Assembly (NCBI RefSeq): GCF_947501665.1
Contig: NZ_CANMWS010000029.1
Coordinates: 1 to 64,000, forward strand
DNA length: 64,000 bases
DNA from: an uncultured Shewanella sp.
Lineage (GTDB): Bacteria > Pseudomonadota > Gammaproteobacteria > Enterobacterales > Shewanellaceae
Direction of reading: 5' to 3'
This document shows, in pieces, positions 35,740-45,401 of this stretch (within the stretch, counting starts at the first letter, position 1; every line of letters begins with the position of its first letter). The position numbers and the translations under genes are program-made. The notes beneath the pieces are model-generated. The model ran no database searches. It saw nothing but the letters and a program-made list of their open reading frames with translations, and was not told the origin of the DNA.

Positions 35740-37272
35740 ATGAAGGATAAAATTACCCCGAAGAAAATAAACGTATCAACGGCTCATTTTCCTAGCATAA
35801 CAAAACAGCAAGTGACAACAACTCAACTTAACTTGTTATTTCAATTTATCGATTATTTAAGTAAAGCCTGTAAAGGCCTCAACCTTGAACTCGATAATAA
35901 ATTGGCCAATTTACGTGCCCTATTCACATCCTCCGATAAACTGCCTCAAACTTTTGCAGAACTCAGTAAAATCGAAGTCATATTAAAACAACACGATAAA
36001 CATGTTCGCACACAATTAACTGCTCACAGAGAGCAGCTAATTCTTGCAATAAAACCACTGGAGAGACTCGAGAGTTTCTGTCAAAAAGACAAACAAACGC
36101 TATTATCTTTAAAAAAAGATCTCAATAACCCTTTTCATACATTCTTGGACTACATTAAACAATTAGAAAAGCTTATTGATCTTTATCATCATATTATCAG
36201 TGATGATAATCAATGTGTTCAACAAACAACAAGCAGTTACAGAACACAAGCAATAGAGCTGACACAAATCATCTCTGAGATCCGCTTCCATAAACATCAA
36301 ACAGACAAAATAACAAAAATTAAAGAAGTATTACTTGGTGATTTTTTAGTCAGCGATCTATTATCTGCTTATCAAAATATTCTCCGTTTGTTACAAGAAA
36401 ATATTGATAGCTCCCAATCTGCTTCTCAAGCTTTTTTGTTCACGCTTGACGATGCTTTATCAGCCATGAGTCATATGGCTGATAATACCCAAACACATAC
36501 ACAAGATCAGTTTGCCAGTCATACCATACTCAATGACAGCCTGTTTAAAAAAATCAATATCATAGAAGACCACTTAATGCACATTGATGACATTGATGAG
36601 CTAAAAGTTAAACTCATTGAACAAGTATCTAATATTCATTTAGCGCTTAACCAAAGACAAGCTCAAGAAAAACAATCAATGAAAGTGATGGAACGGGCTT
36701 TTGCTTCCATGAAAAAACAAATAAAAGGATTAAATAAAGAAATTAATATTTATAAGCAAAGTTTGTTTGAACAACAAAAATTTCATTTAGTCGATCCGCT
36801 CACTCAACTTCCAAACCGAGCAGCACTTGAAGAACGTATGTCATTGGAATTTAGACATTACCAACAACACAAACAAGCCCTATGGGTCGTAATTGCCGAT
36901 ATCGATCACTTTAAATCTGTTAATGATAATTTTGGGCATTCTACAGGCGATAAAACCCTACAAGTTATCGCGATGGCATTAAAAAATACCCTCAATAAAA
37001 ACGAGTTCGTCGCACGATTTGGCGGAGAGGAATTTGTTATGCTTCTGCCCCAATTATCAGTCAACCACCTTGATGCCACACTCAATCGTTTACGAAAAAA
37101 AATTAAAAATATCCCATTTAAGTTCAAAAACCAACGGATCACAGTTACAGTATCTATAGGTGCAGCCAAAATATTAGAAAGTGAAACCATACAGGATACA
37201 TTTGAACGCGCAGATGCTGCCCTTTACCGAGCCAAAAATGAAAGCAGAGACAAGGTGATTATTGACTTATAA
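35740..37272 (+). CDS. Diguanylate cyclase (GGDEF) with long coiled N-terminal region
   Basis: Makes cyclic di-GMP from two GTP. The GGDEF domain begins at DPLTQLPNRAALEERM (about 351) and has ADIDHFKSVNDNFGHSTGDK and an intact GGEEF (about 428-432). The inhibitory I-site RxxD, which should precede it by five residues, is absent (NKNE), so product inhibition is unlikely. The first 340 residues are helical and probably coiled coil, with no transmembrane helix, so the protein is cytosolic. The ATG at 35740 with GGATAGAG upstream is a better start than the TTG at 35704. It forms a likely operon with the TPR protein. Confidence 0.93.
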   Translation: MKDKITPKKINVSTAHFPSITKQQVTTTQLNLLFQFIDYLSKACKGLNLELDNKLANLRALFTSSDKLPQTFAELSKIEVILKQHDKHVRTQLTAHREQLILAIKPLERLESFCQKDKQTLLSLKKDLNNPFHTFLDYIKQLEKLIDLYHHIISDDNQCVQQTTSSYRTQAIELTQIISEIRFHKHQTDKITKIKEVLLGDFLVSDLLSAYQNILRLLQENIDSSQSASQAFLFTLDDALSAMSHMADNTQTHTQDQFASHTILNDSLFKKINIIEDHLMHIDDIDELKVKLIEQVSNIHLALNQRQAQEKQSMKVMERAFASMKKQIKGLNKEINIYKQSLFEQQKFHLVDPLTQLPNRAALEERMSLEFRHYQQHKQALWVVIADIDHFKSVNDNFGHSTGDKTLQVIAMALKNTLNKNEFVARFGGEEFVMLLPQLSVNHLDATLNRLRKKIKNIPFKFKNQRITVTVSIGAAKILESETIQDTFERADAALYRAKNESRDKVIIDL

Positions 37273-37352
37273 ACAATAGCAACCTCACAAGATAAAGCAC
37301 GACTTACTATTGTGTGAAAGTAATGATCATCATTAACTGCTAAGGAGTTGCT

Positions 37353-38708
37353 ATGATAGTTAGGATCAGCCCAAAAGGTAGTATGGAGCAACTGTCTCAA
37401 TTAGAAGTTGCCCGCTTGAAACAAAATGCACAAAGTGAGCTTTATCAATTGTATCGAAATTGTTCTCTTGCCGTCCTTGCATCTGGTATTAAAAGTGATA
37501 ATAGCGAAAAGCTATTTAAGCAATTTGAAGATTTTAAAGTAAATGTGCTGCAAAAAGAACGTGGCATAAAAATAGAACTCATTAACCCTCCAACGGCCGC
37601 ATTAGTCGACGGAAAGGTGATAGCGAGCATTCAAGAACATTTGTTTTCAGTGCTTAGAGATATCATCTATCTAAACGACAAATTCGAGCAATTTGAATAT
37701 ATTGATTTTACCAATTCTAGCCACATAACTGACCTCGTGTTTGATATTTTGCGTAACGCTCGAGTCATGCCCATGTTCAACCCCAATATTGTTGTGTGCT
37801 GGGGGGGACACAGTATCAATAATACTGAATTTCAATACACCAAAGCTGTTGGTCATGAACTCGGTCTTCGCGAACTTGATATTTGCACAGGTTGCGGGCC
37901 TGGTGCAATGGAGGGCCCCATGAAAGGCGCAACAGTGGGTCATGCAAAACAGCAAATCAATCATGCTCGCTATATTGGATTAACCGAGCCCAATATTATT
38001 GCTGCAGAGCCCCCAAATCATATTGTCAATGAATTGGTCATTTTACCCGATATAGAAAAACGCTTGGAAGCTTTCGTTCGTCTAGGCCATGGTTTTATTA
38101 TTTTTCCTGGTGGCGCAGGAACAACAGAAGAGTTACTTTACCTTCTGGGCATTTTACTCCATGAAAATAATCAAGATTTACCCTTTCCACTGATTTTAAC
38201 AGGTCCTAAAGAAAGTGCTGATTATTTTATTCAAGTGGATGCTTTTATTGGCGCGACTCTGGGAAAAGAAGCGCAAGATAAATACCAAATTATCATCGAT
38301 AACCCTGCTGAAGTGGCAAGGATCCAAAAAGAAGGAATGGAAGCCATTAAAAAATTCAGGAAAAAAACAGGTGATTCTTATCAATATCATTGGGCACTCA
38401 AAATCAACCCTGAATTTCAATTTCCGTTTAATCCAACCCATGAAAACATGGCAAAACTCGACCTACATTTTCAACCCAATAAAGCTAAACTGGCCGCGAA
38501 TCTACGGCAAGCTTTTTCGGGTATTGTGGCGGGTAACGTTAAAATGGAAACCGTTAACAAAATCAAACAGCATGGCCCTTTTCAATTAAAAGGCGATCCT
38601 AAATTAATGGCGTTAATGGACACCTTGCTTCAGGCATTTGTTGAACAACAAAGAATGAAGCTACCTGGCACACTGTATGTCCCTTGTTATGATATTACCC
38701 ATGCCTAA
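37353..38708 (+). CDS. ppnN: Nucleotide 5'-monophosphate nucleosidase (YgdH/PpnN)
   Basis: Cleaves purine and pyrimidine monophosphates to the base and ribose 5-phosphate; E. coli PpnN is stimulated by (p)ppGpp. The Rossmann-like LOG domain carries CWGGHSI, CTGCGPGAMEGPMKGA and the diagnostic IFPGGAGTTEELLYL (about 250-264). The N-terminal about 130 residues and C-terminal extension match YgdH rather than short LOG proteins, and the length of 451 fits (454 in E. coli). AAGGAG lies before the ATG. It precedes xni, as in E. coli. Confidence 0.96.
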   Translation: MIVRISPKGSMEQLSQLEVARLKQNAQSELYQLYRNCSLAVLASGIKSDNSEKLFKQFEDFKVNVLQKERGIKIELINPPTAALVDGKVIASIQEHLFSVLRDIIYLNDKFEQFEYIDFTNSSHITDLVFDILRNARVMPMFNPNIVVCWGGHSINNTEFQYTKAVGHELGLRELDICTGCGPGAMEGPMKGATVGHAKQQINHARYIGLTEPNIIAAEPPNHIVNELVILPDIEKRLEAFVRLGHGFIIFPGGAGTTEELLYLLGILLHENNQDLPFPLILTGPKESADYFIQVDAFIGATLGKEAQDKYQIIIDNPAEVARIQKEGMEAIKKFRKKTGDSYQYHWALKINPEFQFPFNPTHENMAKLDLHFQPNKAKLAANLRQAFSGIVAGNVKMETVNKIKQHGPFQLKGDPKLMALMDTLLQAFVEQQRMKLPGTLYVPCYDITHA

Positions 38709-38765
38709 TGATTGACAGACGCTAAACGATATTAAAGTCTTATGCCATTCATCACATCCTTCTCA

Positions 38766-38797
38766 AATAACTTGATATGCTATCGTCAAGTTATTTT
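38766..38797 (+). terminator. Likely terminator of ppnN
   Basis: A 10-bp stem (38766-38775 with 38786-38795) with a 10-base loop and a short T-run, about 57 bases after the stop codon. Confidence 0.6.
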
Positions 38798-38884
38798 GGG
38801 ATACCAATGACAAGATGAAAATATTGCAAACTATTGATATACTCTGTAAAGCCCCTCCTTTCACTCAAGTCGATGACAACACAC

Positions 38885-39658
38885 ATGAATGTATTTTTAA
38901 TCATTGATGGTATGAATCTGGTTCGCCGTATGCATGCAGCGCAGCCCAATGACACCAATATTGATGGATTACAAGAGCAAGTGCATCGCTCTTGCAAGAA
39001 GCTCATTCGATTCCACCAACCCTCCCATATCGCCATCGTGTGGGATGGAAAAGCCATTTCATGGCGCAAGCGCTTATTTGAAGATTATAAAAAAGGGCGT
39101 AAACCTATGCCTGAGGCACTCGAAAAAGGACTACCATCTGTAAAGACCTACTTACAACATCAAGGCATTTATTCCATTGAAGCCCAAAGTGAAGCCGATG
39201 ATGTGATAGCAACTCTAGCCACTAAACTCACCCAAGCACAAGGTAAAGCCATTATCGTCTCAACTGACAAAGGCTTTAACCAACTGACTCATCCCCACAT
39301 CCAACTCTGGGATCATTTTAACCAAACTTTTTTAACCCTAAAAGCCAGAGAAGAGAAGCTCGGCGTTGAATCTAGCCAATTTTTAGATTATCTCGCTTTA
39401 GCTGGAGACAGTGGCAATAAAATTCCAGGCGTACCAGGCATTGGTCCTAAATCAGCTTCTGAATTACTTAAAACCTTTCGTACTTTAGGAAATATTTATC
39501 GTTCTCTTGATAAAATAGGCGCCAAACAAGCAGAAAAACTGGCTACAGGAAAAACCTTAGCTAAGCTCAGCTATAAGTTGATCCAATTACAGACGGATTT
39601 ACCATTAAATGTGAATTTGAAACAATTTAGGCTTTCAAGTCCCCAAAACACACCTTAA
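38885..39658 (+). CDS. xni: Flap endonuclease-like Xni (exonuclease IX)
   Basis: A stand-alone homologue of the 5'-3' nuclease domain of DNA polymerase I. It keeps the acidic residues IIDGMNLVRR (start), AEADDVIATLA and STDKGFNQL, and the helix-hairpin-helix PGVPGIGPKSASELL near 185-200. The frame opens at 38834, but residues before MNVFLIIDG have no family match and the ATG at 38885 gives 257 aa (E. coli 251). An ATG at 38873 is possible; neither has a clear ribosome binding site. Presumed role is Okazaki fragment or flap processing. Confidence 0.92.
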   Translation: MNVFLIIDGMNLVRRMHAAQPNDTNIDGLQEQVHRSCKKLIRFHQPSHIAIVWDGKAISWRKRLFEDYKKGRKPMPEALEKGLPSVKTYLQHQGIYSIEAQSEADDVIATLATKLTQAQGKAIIVSTDKGFNQLTHPHIQLWDHFNQTFLTLKAREEKLGVESSQFLDYLALAGDSGNKIPGVPGIGPKSASELLKTFRTLGNIYRSLDKIGAKQAEKLATGKTLAKLSYKLIQLQTDLPLNVNLKQFRLSSPQNTP

Positions 39659-39754
39659 ATAAAACAGTCGCTTTATCACTCATAAAGAGCGCTTTACTCA
39701 ACTCAGCTATCGCAGTATATTAACTAGAAAAAATATCAGGGATGGTTAACTGCA

Positions 39755-40141
39755 ATGAAATCAAAATTGCCGCTCTTTATTGGTAGCCTTTTTAGCCTAT
39801 ATTTACTCTTTGTCGCGTTTGTTGTCATCGCATATGAGCCCCTTGCCGATGATAAAGATTGGCAAGATAGACAAGCTCATAATTTATACCATATTGCCCA
39901 ACTGTCATTAGGTAGTGATATCATTCAAATAAAAACATTATTGGGTATCGCCGATTTTTCAGAAGCTAAAATGGCGGAAAATGTCGCCATGCAAGTCTTG
40001 TTTTACCGTACCCAGCACAACTTCTCAGACGGGATCACGACTAAAGATGAATGTACTCCTTTATTGTTTAAAGCCGGAAAATTGATTGCTTGGGGAAGTT
40101 CCGCTTATGAAGCCTTCTTAACACTCAATGCCGAAACCTAA
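39755..40141 (+). CDS. DUF3192 family protein
   Basis: A 128-residue protein with an N-terminal membrane helix (about 5-27) and a short periplasmic domain. The conserved core is DWQDRQAHNLYHIAQLSLG, VLFYRTQH and TTKDECTPLLFKAGKLIAWG, as in DUF3192 proteins of Vibrio and Shewanella. Function unknown; the fold resembles the small SmpA/BamE-like outer-envelope domains, which is an inference. It is rightward and converges with the acetyltransferase gene. Confidence 0.88.
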   Translation: MKSKLPLFIGSLFSLYLLFVAFVVIAYEPLADDKDWQDRQAHNLYHIAQLSLGSDIIQIKTLLGIADFSEAKMAENVAMQVLFYRTQHNFSDGITTKDECTPLLFKAGKLIAWGSSAYEAFLTLNAET

Positions 40142-40151
40142 CATGCTCCAT

Positions 40152-40175
40152 GAGAGCGGCAATATAATCGCTCTC
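40152..40175. terminator. Hairpin between convergent genes
   Basis: A 7-bp stem, GAGAGCG (40152-40158) with CGCTCTC (40169-40175), 10 bases after the DUF3192 stop. The following sequence is only moderately T-rich. Confidence 0.45.
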
Positions 40176-40206
40176 TATTGTTATCTTCTGATACCAAAAC
40201 AGCTTT

Positions 40207-40875
40207 TCAATCCACCTTCTTGTTTATTTTTGATGTCAGAATATGATCTTCCCATTGACCCGCTATCTTTAAATAATCTTTTGCTCTGCCTTCTTGCTCA
40301 AAACCTAAGGTTTCTAATAAACGCTGACTTTTATCATTAGATGGCATGTAATTAGCCATGATCCGATGCAAACCTAACTCATCAAATGCATAATCTATCG
40401 TTGCCGCTAACATTTCTTGCATATAGCCTTGCCCTTGACGAGCTTCTGCCAAAGAATAACCTAAATGGCAAGCTTGAAACGCACCTTGAATGATATTGGT
40501 AAAGTTACATACACCTATAATTTTTGCTTCAGGACGTAAGCAGAGCAACCCTTGATTTAAGTCATTTATCGAACTGATATCTTGATGTTGAAAAGCCACC
40601 CAGTGCACAGCTTGCTCTTGAAAATAAGCCCTTAACTGACGTTTTAATCGTGCTTGGATCTTAGTATCACTAAAGTGATCAACTGATCGCTGTGGTTCCC
40701 ATGAAGAAAGATAAGCGCGATTTTCGAGGTGATAATGACCCAACAACGCATATTGCTCTGGTAATAACACTGTCAAATATAATCTGGCCGTTTTTAAAAT
40801 AGGCAATACTTCAACTTGGCCATGATTAAGGCTTTCGCTGTTGACATGATAATGGGTGAATAATCCTTCAGGCAC
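40207..40875 (-). CDS. RimJ/RimL-type GNAT acetyltransferase
   Basis: A 222-residue acetyltransferase of the ribosomal-protein N-acetyltransferase subfamily. Characteristic blocks are NRAYLSSWEP near 50-60, GVCNFTNIIQGAFQACHLGYSLAEARQGQGYM (as separate parts: the beta-4 and CoA loop), and LHRIMANYMPSNDKSQRLLETLGFEQEG. It is close to RimJ, which acetylates the N-terminus of S5 in E. coli, but I cannot exclude other substrates. A GTG start at 40875 is supported by GGAGAG six bases upstream; no better ATG is near. Confidence 0.87.
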   Translation of the reverse strand: MPEGLFTHYHVNSESLNHGQVEVLPILKTARLYLTVLLPEQYALLGHYHLENRAYLSSWEPQRSVDHFSDTKIQARLKRQLRAYFQEQAVHWVAFQHQDISSINDLNQGLLCLRPEAKIIGVCNFTNIIQGAFQACHLGYSLAEARQGQGYMQEMLAATIDYAFDELGLHRIMANYMPSNDKSQRLLETLGFEQEGRAKDYLKIAGQWEDHILTSKINKKVD

Positions 40876-40965
40876 GATTCGCTCTCCTTTAATACCACTT
40901 TATATGACGATTTATATGACAATATTAGTCGGCCTTAAACAGCTTGAACACTCTCAAACCACCAC

Positions 40966-41203
40966 AGGGCCTACTCACTTTTTAATGCTGTTTCACTAAG
41001 GCTATTGACCTTTTTGGGGTAAATTTCCCCAAGCAAAACATATTTTAATCACAACAAGAAAGCTGAGGTCTAGCCATACTAAACCCCTTTCGTTAAACAG
41101 AGTGGCTCTCAACAAAAGATCAAGCACCTTGAGTGGATCCTGCTTAAAACAATGACAACAACGTTTATCCTGCAGAAGTCATCACCAAAGACGAACATCC
41201 CCT
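40966..41203 (+). repeat. Dispersed inverted-repeat element, family 2, copy 2 (internally deleted)
   Basis: A 238-bp copy starting AGGGCCTA (40966) and ending near 41203. It shares CTCTCAACAAAAGATCAAGCAC and AGTGGATCCTGC-type blocks with copy 1 at 23218 and the closing CTGCAGAA...TCACCAAAGA block, but lacks the roughly 120 bp between them. Its right end overlaps the stop codon of the S9 peptidase gene, so the element may supply the end of that gene. Confidence 0.7.
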
Positions 41204-44051
41204 AATCCTTTTTATACTCTTGATACGCTTCTCCTTGCGTTATCCACTTAGGCTCAGGTTGCCCTTTTAAATAATGATCAAAATACGCCATCATGCGTAA
41301 ACTATAATCGACTTTATTAGGGTATTTCTTTAAATGATGAGGCTCATCTTTATATTGTAAAAAAACCACTGGCTTACCTAAACGACGCATCGCTAAATAA
41401 AGCTCAATCCCTTGCTCCCAAGGCACCGCTTCGTCTTTATCACCAAACATCAACATCAGCGGCGTATTAATCTTATCCGCATAAAAAATAGGTGAATTTT
41501 CAATATACTCCAAAGGTGCCTGATATAAACTTTTCCCAATGCGGCTTTGCCCCGTTTCATACTGAAATTGCCGCGCAAGACCCGTGCCGTGGCGAATACC
41601 ACTGTAAGCGCTAGTCATATTAGACACAGGGGCTCCAGATACGGCAGCCTTAAATAAAGACGTTTGTGTTATTGCGTAGGCCGTTTGATAACCCGCCCAA
41701 GAATGACCTTGTAAACCAATGGCATCAGGCTTGGCCAATCCCATATCAATAAGGTACTGTACCCCTGAGGTCAATGCGCTAACAGAAGAGTCTCCAGGAC
41801 GACCAATCTCAAAGCGAATATCAGGCAGAAAAATACCATAGCCATTGTCCGCAAACCAAGCAAAATTAGGTCTATGGTTAAATTTCATATCAGGGAAAGC
41901 ATGTAATCGATTACTCATAAAGCGATAAAAATACACAATCACAGGGTAAGATTGCCCTTCAACATAATTGCTTGGCTTAATAAACACACCATCTGACACT
42001 TTTCCGTCACTGTTTGTCCAATGCACTAATTCAGCTTGTCCCCATGCCAAACGTCGTTTTTGCGCATCCAAATCCGTTTGTTTCACATTATCTTGGGGGG
42101 TTAAATAAGGGGCAGTATAAAGATCAGGAAAAAGATCATAACGTTGCTTAGAATAAACAAGCATTTGAGGGTCTTTACTATGTGCCAACGGCGTTAATTT
42201 ATAATCGCCAGCCATCAAGGTTTGTACTCCTTGCTGGCCCACTTTGGCCACATAAAATCCATCCCCTTTTGTTTTTTCACTATAACCCTGTAGTAAAATA
42301 GGCTCCTCACTTTCAAAGGTGGTCGGTAACGCGTCTTTCACCGTTAAATCCACCACACGATATTGGACTTGTTGTTTTCGCCCTAAACCTTTCGTGAGTC
42401 TCAGCCCTTTTTTAGACTCAGTACTAAATTGCCAAATATCATATTTATCATAGACTAATACTCCAGCATCATTCGCTAACCATGGACCAAAACCATAGCT
42501 GGGTGCATTTGATGGATAATCATGATCTTCATCGGAAAAAGGAACCGCTAATGCTTGAGTTAAATTAACCTTTTGCTGTTTATCTATATTATAAAGAAAT
42601 ACATTACCTTGCTGATAATAAACAACAAATTTCTCATTAGGCGAAAGACTTGGTACTTGAGATTCTGGTTGCTGATGCAATAATAACTGCTTTTCACCTG
42701 TCTTTATATCAAGAATATAAAAATCACGATAAAACCCCGCCCAAGTGATCATTTTTCGGTAAGGTCTATCTGAGCTGGCTAATACATAACGTTTAGCCGT
42801 TAATAAACTGGTGGTAAATGGGCTTTGTTCCAAGTCAGTTTGTTCAAGATCCGGCACATTTTTATCGGTAAGCTGAATTAAGCTATGGTTATCGATGTAC
42901 AATACGGCTAAATACGTACGGGTTAACTCATTAGCATACTGCTTTATTTCATTAGGTTTAATACGTTCATCATCACCTTGCCATATCACTAAATCTCTGT
43001 TCTGACGCAGCACATCAATATCAAACACATCCTTGTCTGTTTTCATCTTCGTCATCGTCGGCTCTGGCAGGACTTGAGGCACACGTCCCATAAAGAGTCG
43101 TTCATTGTCATCTGAAAATTGCAACCCACTGTAACGATTCAATGTCCACGCTTGAGCATTGGCAGCTGAAATTCTCGTTATCTTATTGCGTTCAAGATCC
43201 ATCAGACTCAAGATATATTCACGACCAAAAGGCGGCACACTGGCTTTACCTGCTGTCCAAGCTAAATGGCGCCCATTATCGCTCAAAGCAATATGACCTA
43301 TTTGTTGCTCATTCGATGCAAAAACCACCTTTGAAGACAGATCTGACAACGCCACGAATTGAAGCTGGTGAAACTGATCTGCTATATTATTTTGTGCGAT
43401 CACCAAATGGTGACCTAAAGCATCAAATGCAAAAGCTGATACATGTTCAAACGTCAGCTTATGCCCTGTATTTAACTGTTGCAAAACCAGCTTACTGCTT
43501 TTGTCAAATGCATCCACTTCTACTGATGGAACCTCGGCATTTTGCTCGCTTGTCGTGTTTTCACCCTTACTATTGTCTTTTTTAGGATTAAACCAAATGG
43601 CCAGCGCATTTCCTTGCTCATTAAAGTCAGCCTGCTTAACATCATCAAATTTACTTTTCTCTCCTGAGACCGTATTCAGTAGAATAAGTCCTGTCGTTAA
43701 TTTTTCTTTTTCTGCCTTTGCAGTGGTTTCTAGTTGCAGTAATGTTGGTGGAATCTTGGCAATCACAAAACGGCCATCATGATTAACTCGAGGTTTAACA
43801 CTGCCTTTTAGAGTGAAGCTTTGCAGTGTTTGAATGTTTTTCACTAGCACATGACTGTCACCTCTATCGGGTTTGACTTCCACAGCCAATACGGCTCCAT
43901 TATTTGAAATAACAGGTTTATCTAAAGCTTCAAATGCCATTATTTCACTCGGTGTCACTCTTTGAAGCGTCGCATAACTCGCGAAAGAAAGTCCCCCCAA
44001 AACCATCATTATAAAAAATCGTATTAATTGTGACTTCAATGTCTTCTCCAT
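41202..44051 (-). CDS. S9 family peptidase (prolyl oligopeptidase-like)
   Basis: A 949-residue serine peptidase with a signal peptide (about 1-27), so periplasmic. Residues 40-650 form a beta-propeller-type domain that normally gates access for peptides. The C-terminal alpha/beta-hydrolase domain has the nucleophile motif GHSWAGY (serine about 783), the aspartate in FGDKDEAVPW (about 870) and the histidine in DEPHHLKK (about 903). GHSWAG instead of GxSxGG occurs in several S9 branches. It follows the pattern of Shewanella secreted dipeptidyl peptidases but the exact specificity is not readable. Divergent from icd. Confidence 0.9.
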   Translation of the reverse strand: MEKTLKSQLIRFFIMMVLGGLSFASYATLQRVTPSEIMAFEALDKPVISNNGAVLAVEVKPDRGDSHVLVKNIQTLQSFTLKGSVKPRVNHDGRFVIAKIPPTLLQLETTAKAEKEKLTTGLILLNTVSGEKSKFDDVKQADFNEQGNALAIWFNPKKDNSKGENTTSEQNAEVPSVEVDAFDKSSKLVLQQLNTGHKLTFEHVSAFAFDALGHHLVIAQNNIADQFHQLQFVALSDLSSKVVFASNEQQIGHIALSDNGRHLAWTAGKASVPPFGREYILSLMDLERNKITRISAANAQAWTLNRYSGLQFSDDNERLFMGRVPQVLPEPTMTKMKTDKDVFDIDVLRQNRDLVIWQGDDERIKPNEIKQYANELTRTYLAVLYIDNHSLIQLTDKNVPDLEQTDLEQSPFTTSLLTAKRYVLASSDRPYRKMITWAGFYRDFYILDIKTGEKQLLLHQQPESQVPSLSPNEKFVVYYQQGNVFLYNIDKQQKVNLTQALAVPFSDEDHDYPSNAPSYGFGPWLANDAGVLVYDKYDIWQFSTESKKGLRLTKGLGRKQQVQYRVVDLTVKDALPTTFESEEPILLQGYSEKTKGDGFYVAKVGQQGVQTLMAGDYKLTPLAHSKDPQMLVYSKQRYDLFPDLYTAPYLTPQDNVKQTDLDAQKRRLAWGQAELVHWTNSDGKVSDGVFIKPSNYVEGQSYPVIVYFYRFMSNRLHAFPDMKFNHRPNFAWFADNGYGIFLPDIRFEIGRPGDSSVSALTSGVQYLIDMGLAKPDAIGLQGHSWAGYQTAYAITQTSLFKAAVSGAPVSNMTSAYSGIRHGTGLARQFQYETGQSRIGKSLYQAPLEYIENSPIFYADKINTPLMLMFGDKDEAVPWEQGIELYLAMRRLGKPVVFLQYKDEPHHLKKYPNKVDYSLRMMAYFDHYLKGQPEPKWITQGEAYQEYKKD

Positions 44052-44320
44052 TATTATTGTTGTTTATTTTCGACTAACATTAACCCATGCTTACCAAATA
44101 AGCTTAATTAACCTATGATCACATAGTACAAATAATCCTTCATTAATGGCGGTCAATGAATCATTATTTGCTTAAAAAATGTGATTTTACTCACTATTTC
44201 CTGTGAAAGTAAGACGAAAGTCGTTAAAATGACGAAGACAATGAAAATTTCAAATCGCCAGTCTATACCAGTTGCACTGGCCGATATTAGCAGTAGCGCC
44301 CAAAAGGCGGTAGGATAAAC

Positions 44321-45328
44321 ATGACAAAAAGAACCATTACGGTGATCCCTGGTGACGGGATTGGACCCAGTATTATCGATTCAGCCATCCAAATTCTTGA
44401 TAAAGCAGGTTGTAACTTCGAATATGAATTCGCAGATGCAGGCCTTGCGGCACTTGAAAAACACGGTGAGCTTGTTCCACAACAAACATTAGACTTAATT
44501 GAAAAAAACAGCATCACCTTAAAAGGTCCATTAACTACACCTGTCGGTGGTGGATTTACTTCAATTAATGTGAGCTTACGTAAAAAATTCAGCTTGTATG
44601 CTAACGTTCGCCCAGTGAAATCCTTTAAAGGCACTCAAGCCCGCTATGATGATATTGATATCATCACAGTACGTGAGAACACTGAAGGCATGTACTCTGG
44701 TTTAGGTCAGACACTGTCAGAGGACGGCACAACAGCTGAAGCCACCAGTATAATTACACGCAAAGGTGCTGAGCAAATCGCTACTTTTGCTTATGATCTC
44801 GCGCGAAAAGAAAAACGTAAGAAAGTCACTATCGTGCACAAAGCCAACATTATGAAATCAACCTCAGGCTTATTTCTAAAAGTGGCTAAAGAAGTGGGTG
44901 AACGTTACCCCGATATCATCACTGAAGAAATGATTGTTGATGCCACTTGCATGAAGTTGGTCATGAACCCAGAAAACTTTGATGTTATTGTAACCACCAA
45001 TTTGTTTGGTGATATATTATCCGATCTGTGCGCAGGACTCGTGGGCGGTTTAGGCATGGCGCCAGGCGCTAATATTGGTCGTGATGCTGCCATTTTTGAA
45101 GCTGTTCATGGCAGCGCCCCTGATATCGCAGGTAAGAATTTAGCCAACCCAACCTCGGTTGTATTAGCATCCATTCAAATGCTTGAATACTTAGGTATGG
45201 CAGATAAAGCCGAGCTTATTCGTAATGCGATTTCAAGCGTGATTGCTGAAGGCGATCGTACAACACGTGACTTAGGCGGTACCCATGGAACAACTGACTT
45301 TACTCAAGCAGTTATTGAACGCCTCTAA
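44321..45328 (+). CDS. icd: NAD-dependent isocitrate dehydrogenase (IcdH/IDH type)
   Basis: Oxidises isocitrate to 2-oxoglutarate. The short 335-residue form with ITVIPGDGIGPSIID, the substrate-site VRENTEGMYSG, TNLFGDILSDLCAGLVGGLG and VHGSAPDIAGK belongs to the NAD-linked/IMDH-like group rather than the 416-residue NADP enzyme of E. coli. The NADP-defining Lys-Tyr motif after the HGSAPDIAGK block is not there. AGGATAAAC precedes the ATG. It ends at a strong bidirectional terminator. With aceA and aceB at the other end of the window this controls the isocitrate branch point. Confidence 0.93.
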   Translation: MTKRTITVIPGDGIGPSIIDSAIQILDKAGCNFEYEFADAGLAALEKHGELVPQQTLDLIEKNSITLKGPLTTPVGGGFTSINVSLRKKFSLYANVRPVKSFKGTQARYDDIDIITVRENTEGMYSGLGQTLSEDGTTAEATSIITRKGAEQIATFAYDLARKEKRKKVTIVHKANIMKSTSGLFLKVAKEVGERYPDIITEEMIVDATCMKLVMNPENFDVIVTTNLFGDILSDLCAGLVGGLGMAPGANIGRDAAIFEAVHGSAPDIAGKNLANPTSVVLASIQMLEYLGMADKAELIRNAISSVIAEGDRTTRDLGGTHGTTDFTQAVIERL

Positions 45329-45361
45329 TGTCATCTTCACCTAGAAGCAACCGTTCCTAAT

Positions 45362-45391
45362 AAAAAGCCTCAATCAATATTGAGGCTTTTT
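45362..45391. terminator. Bidirectional terminator between icd and rlmM
   Basis: A 13-bp stem (45362-45374 with 45379-45391) with a four-base loop; A5 and T5 at the two ends make it work both ways. Confidence 0.9.
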
Positions 45392-45401
45392 ATTATCTCT
45401 A

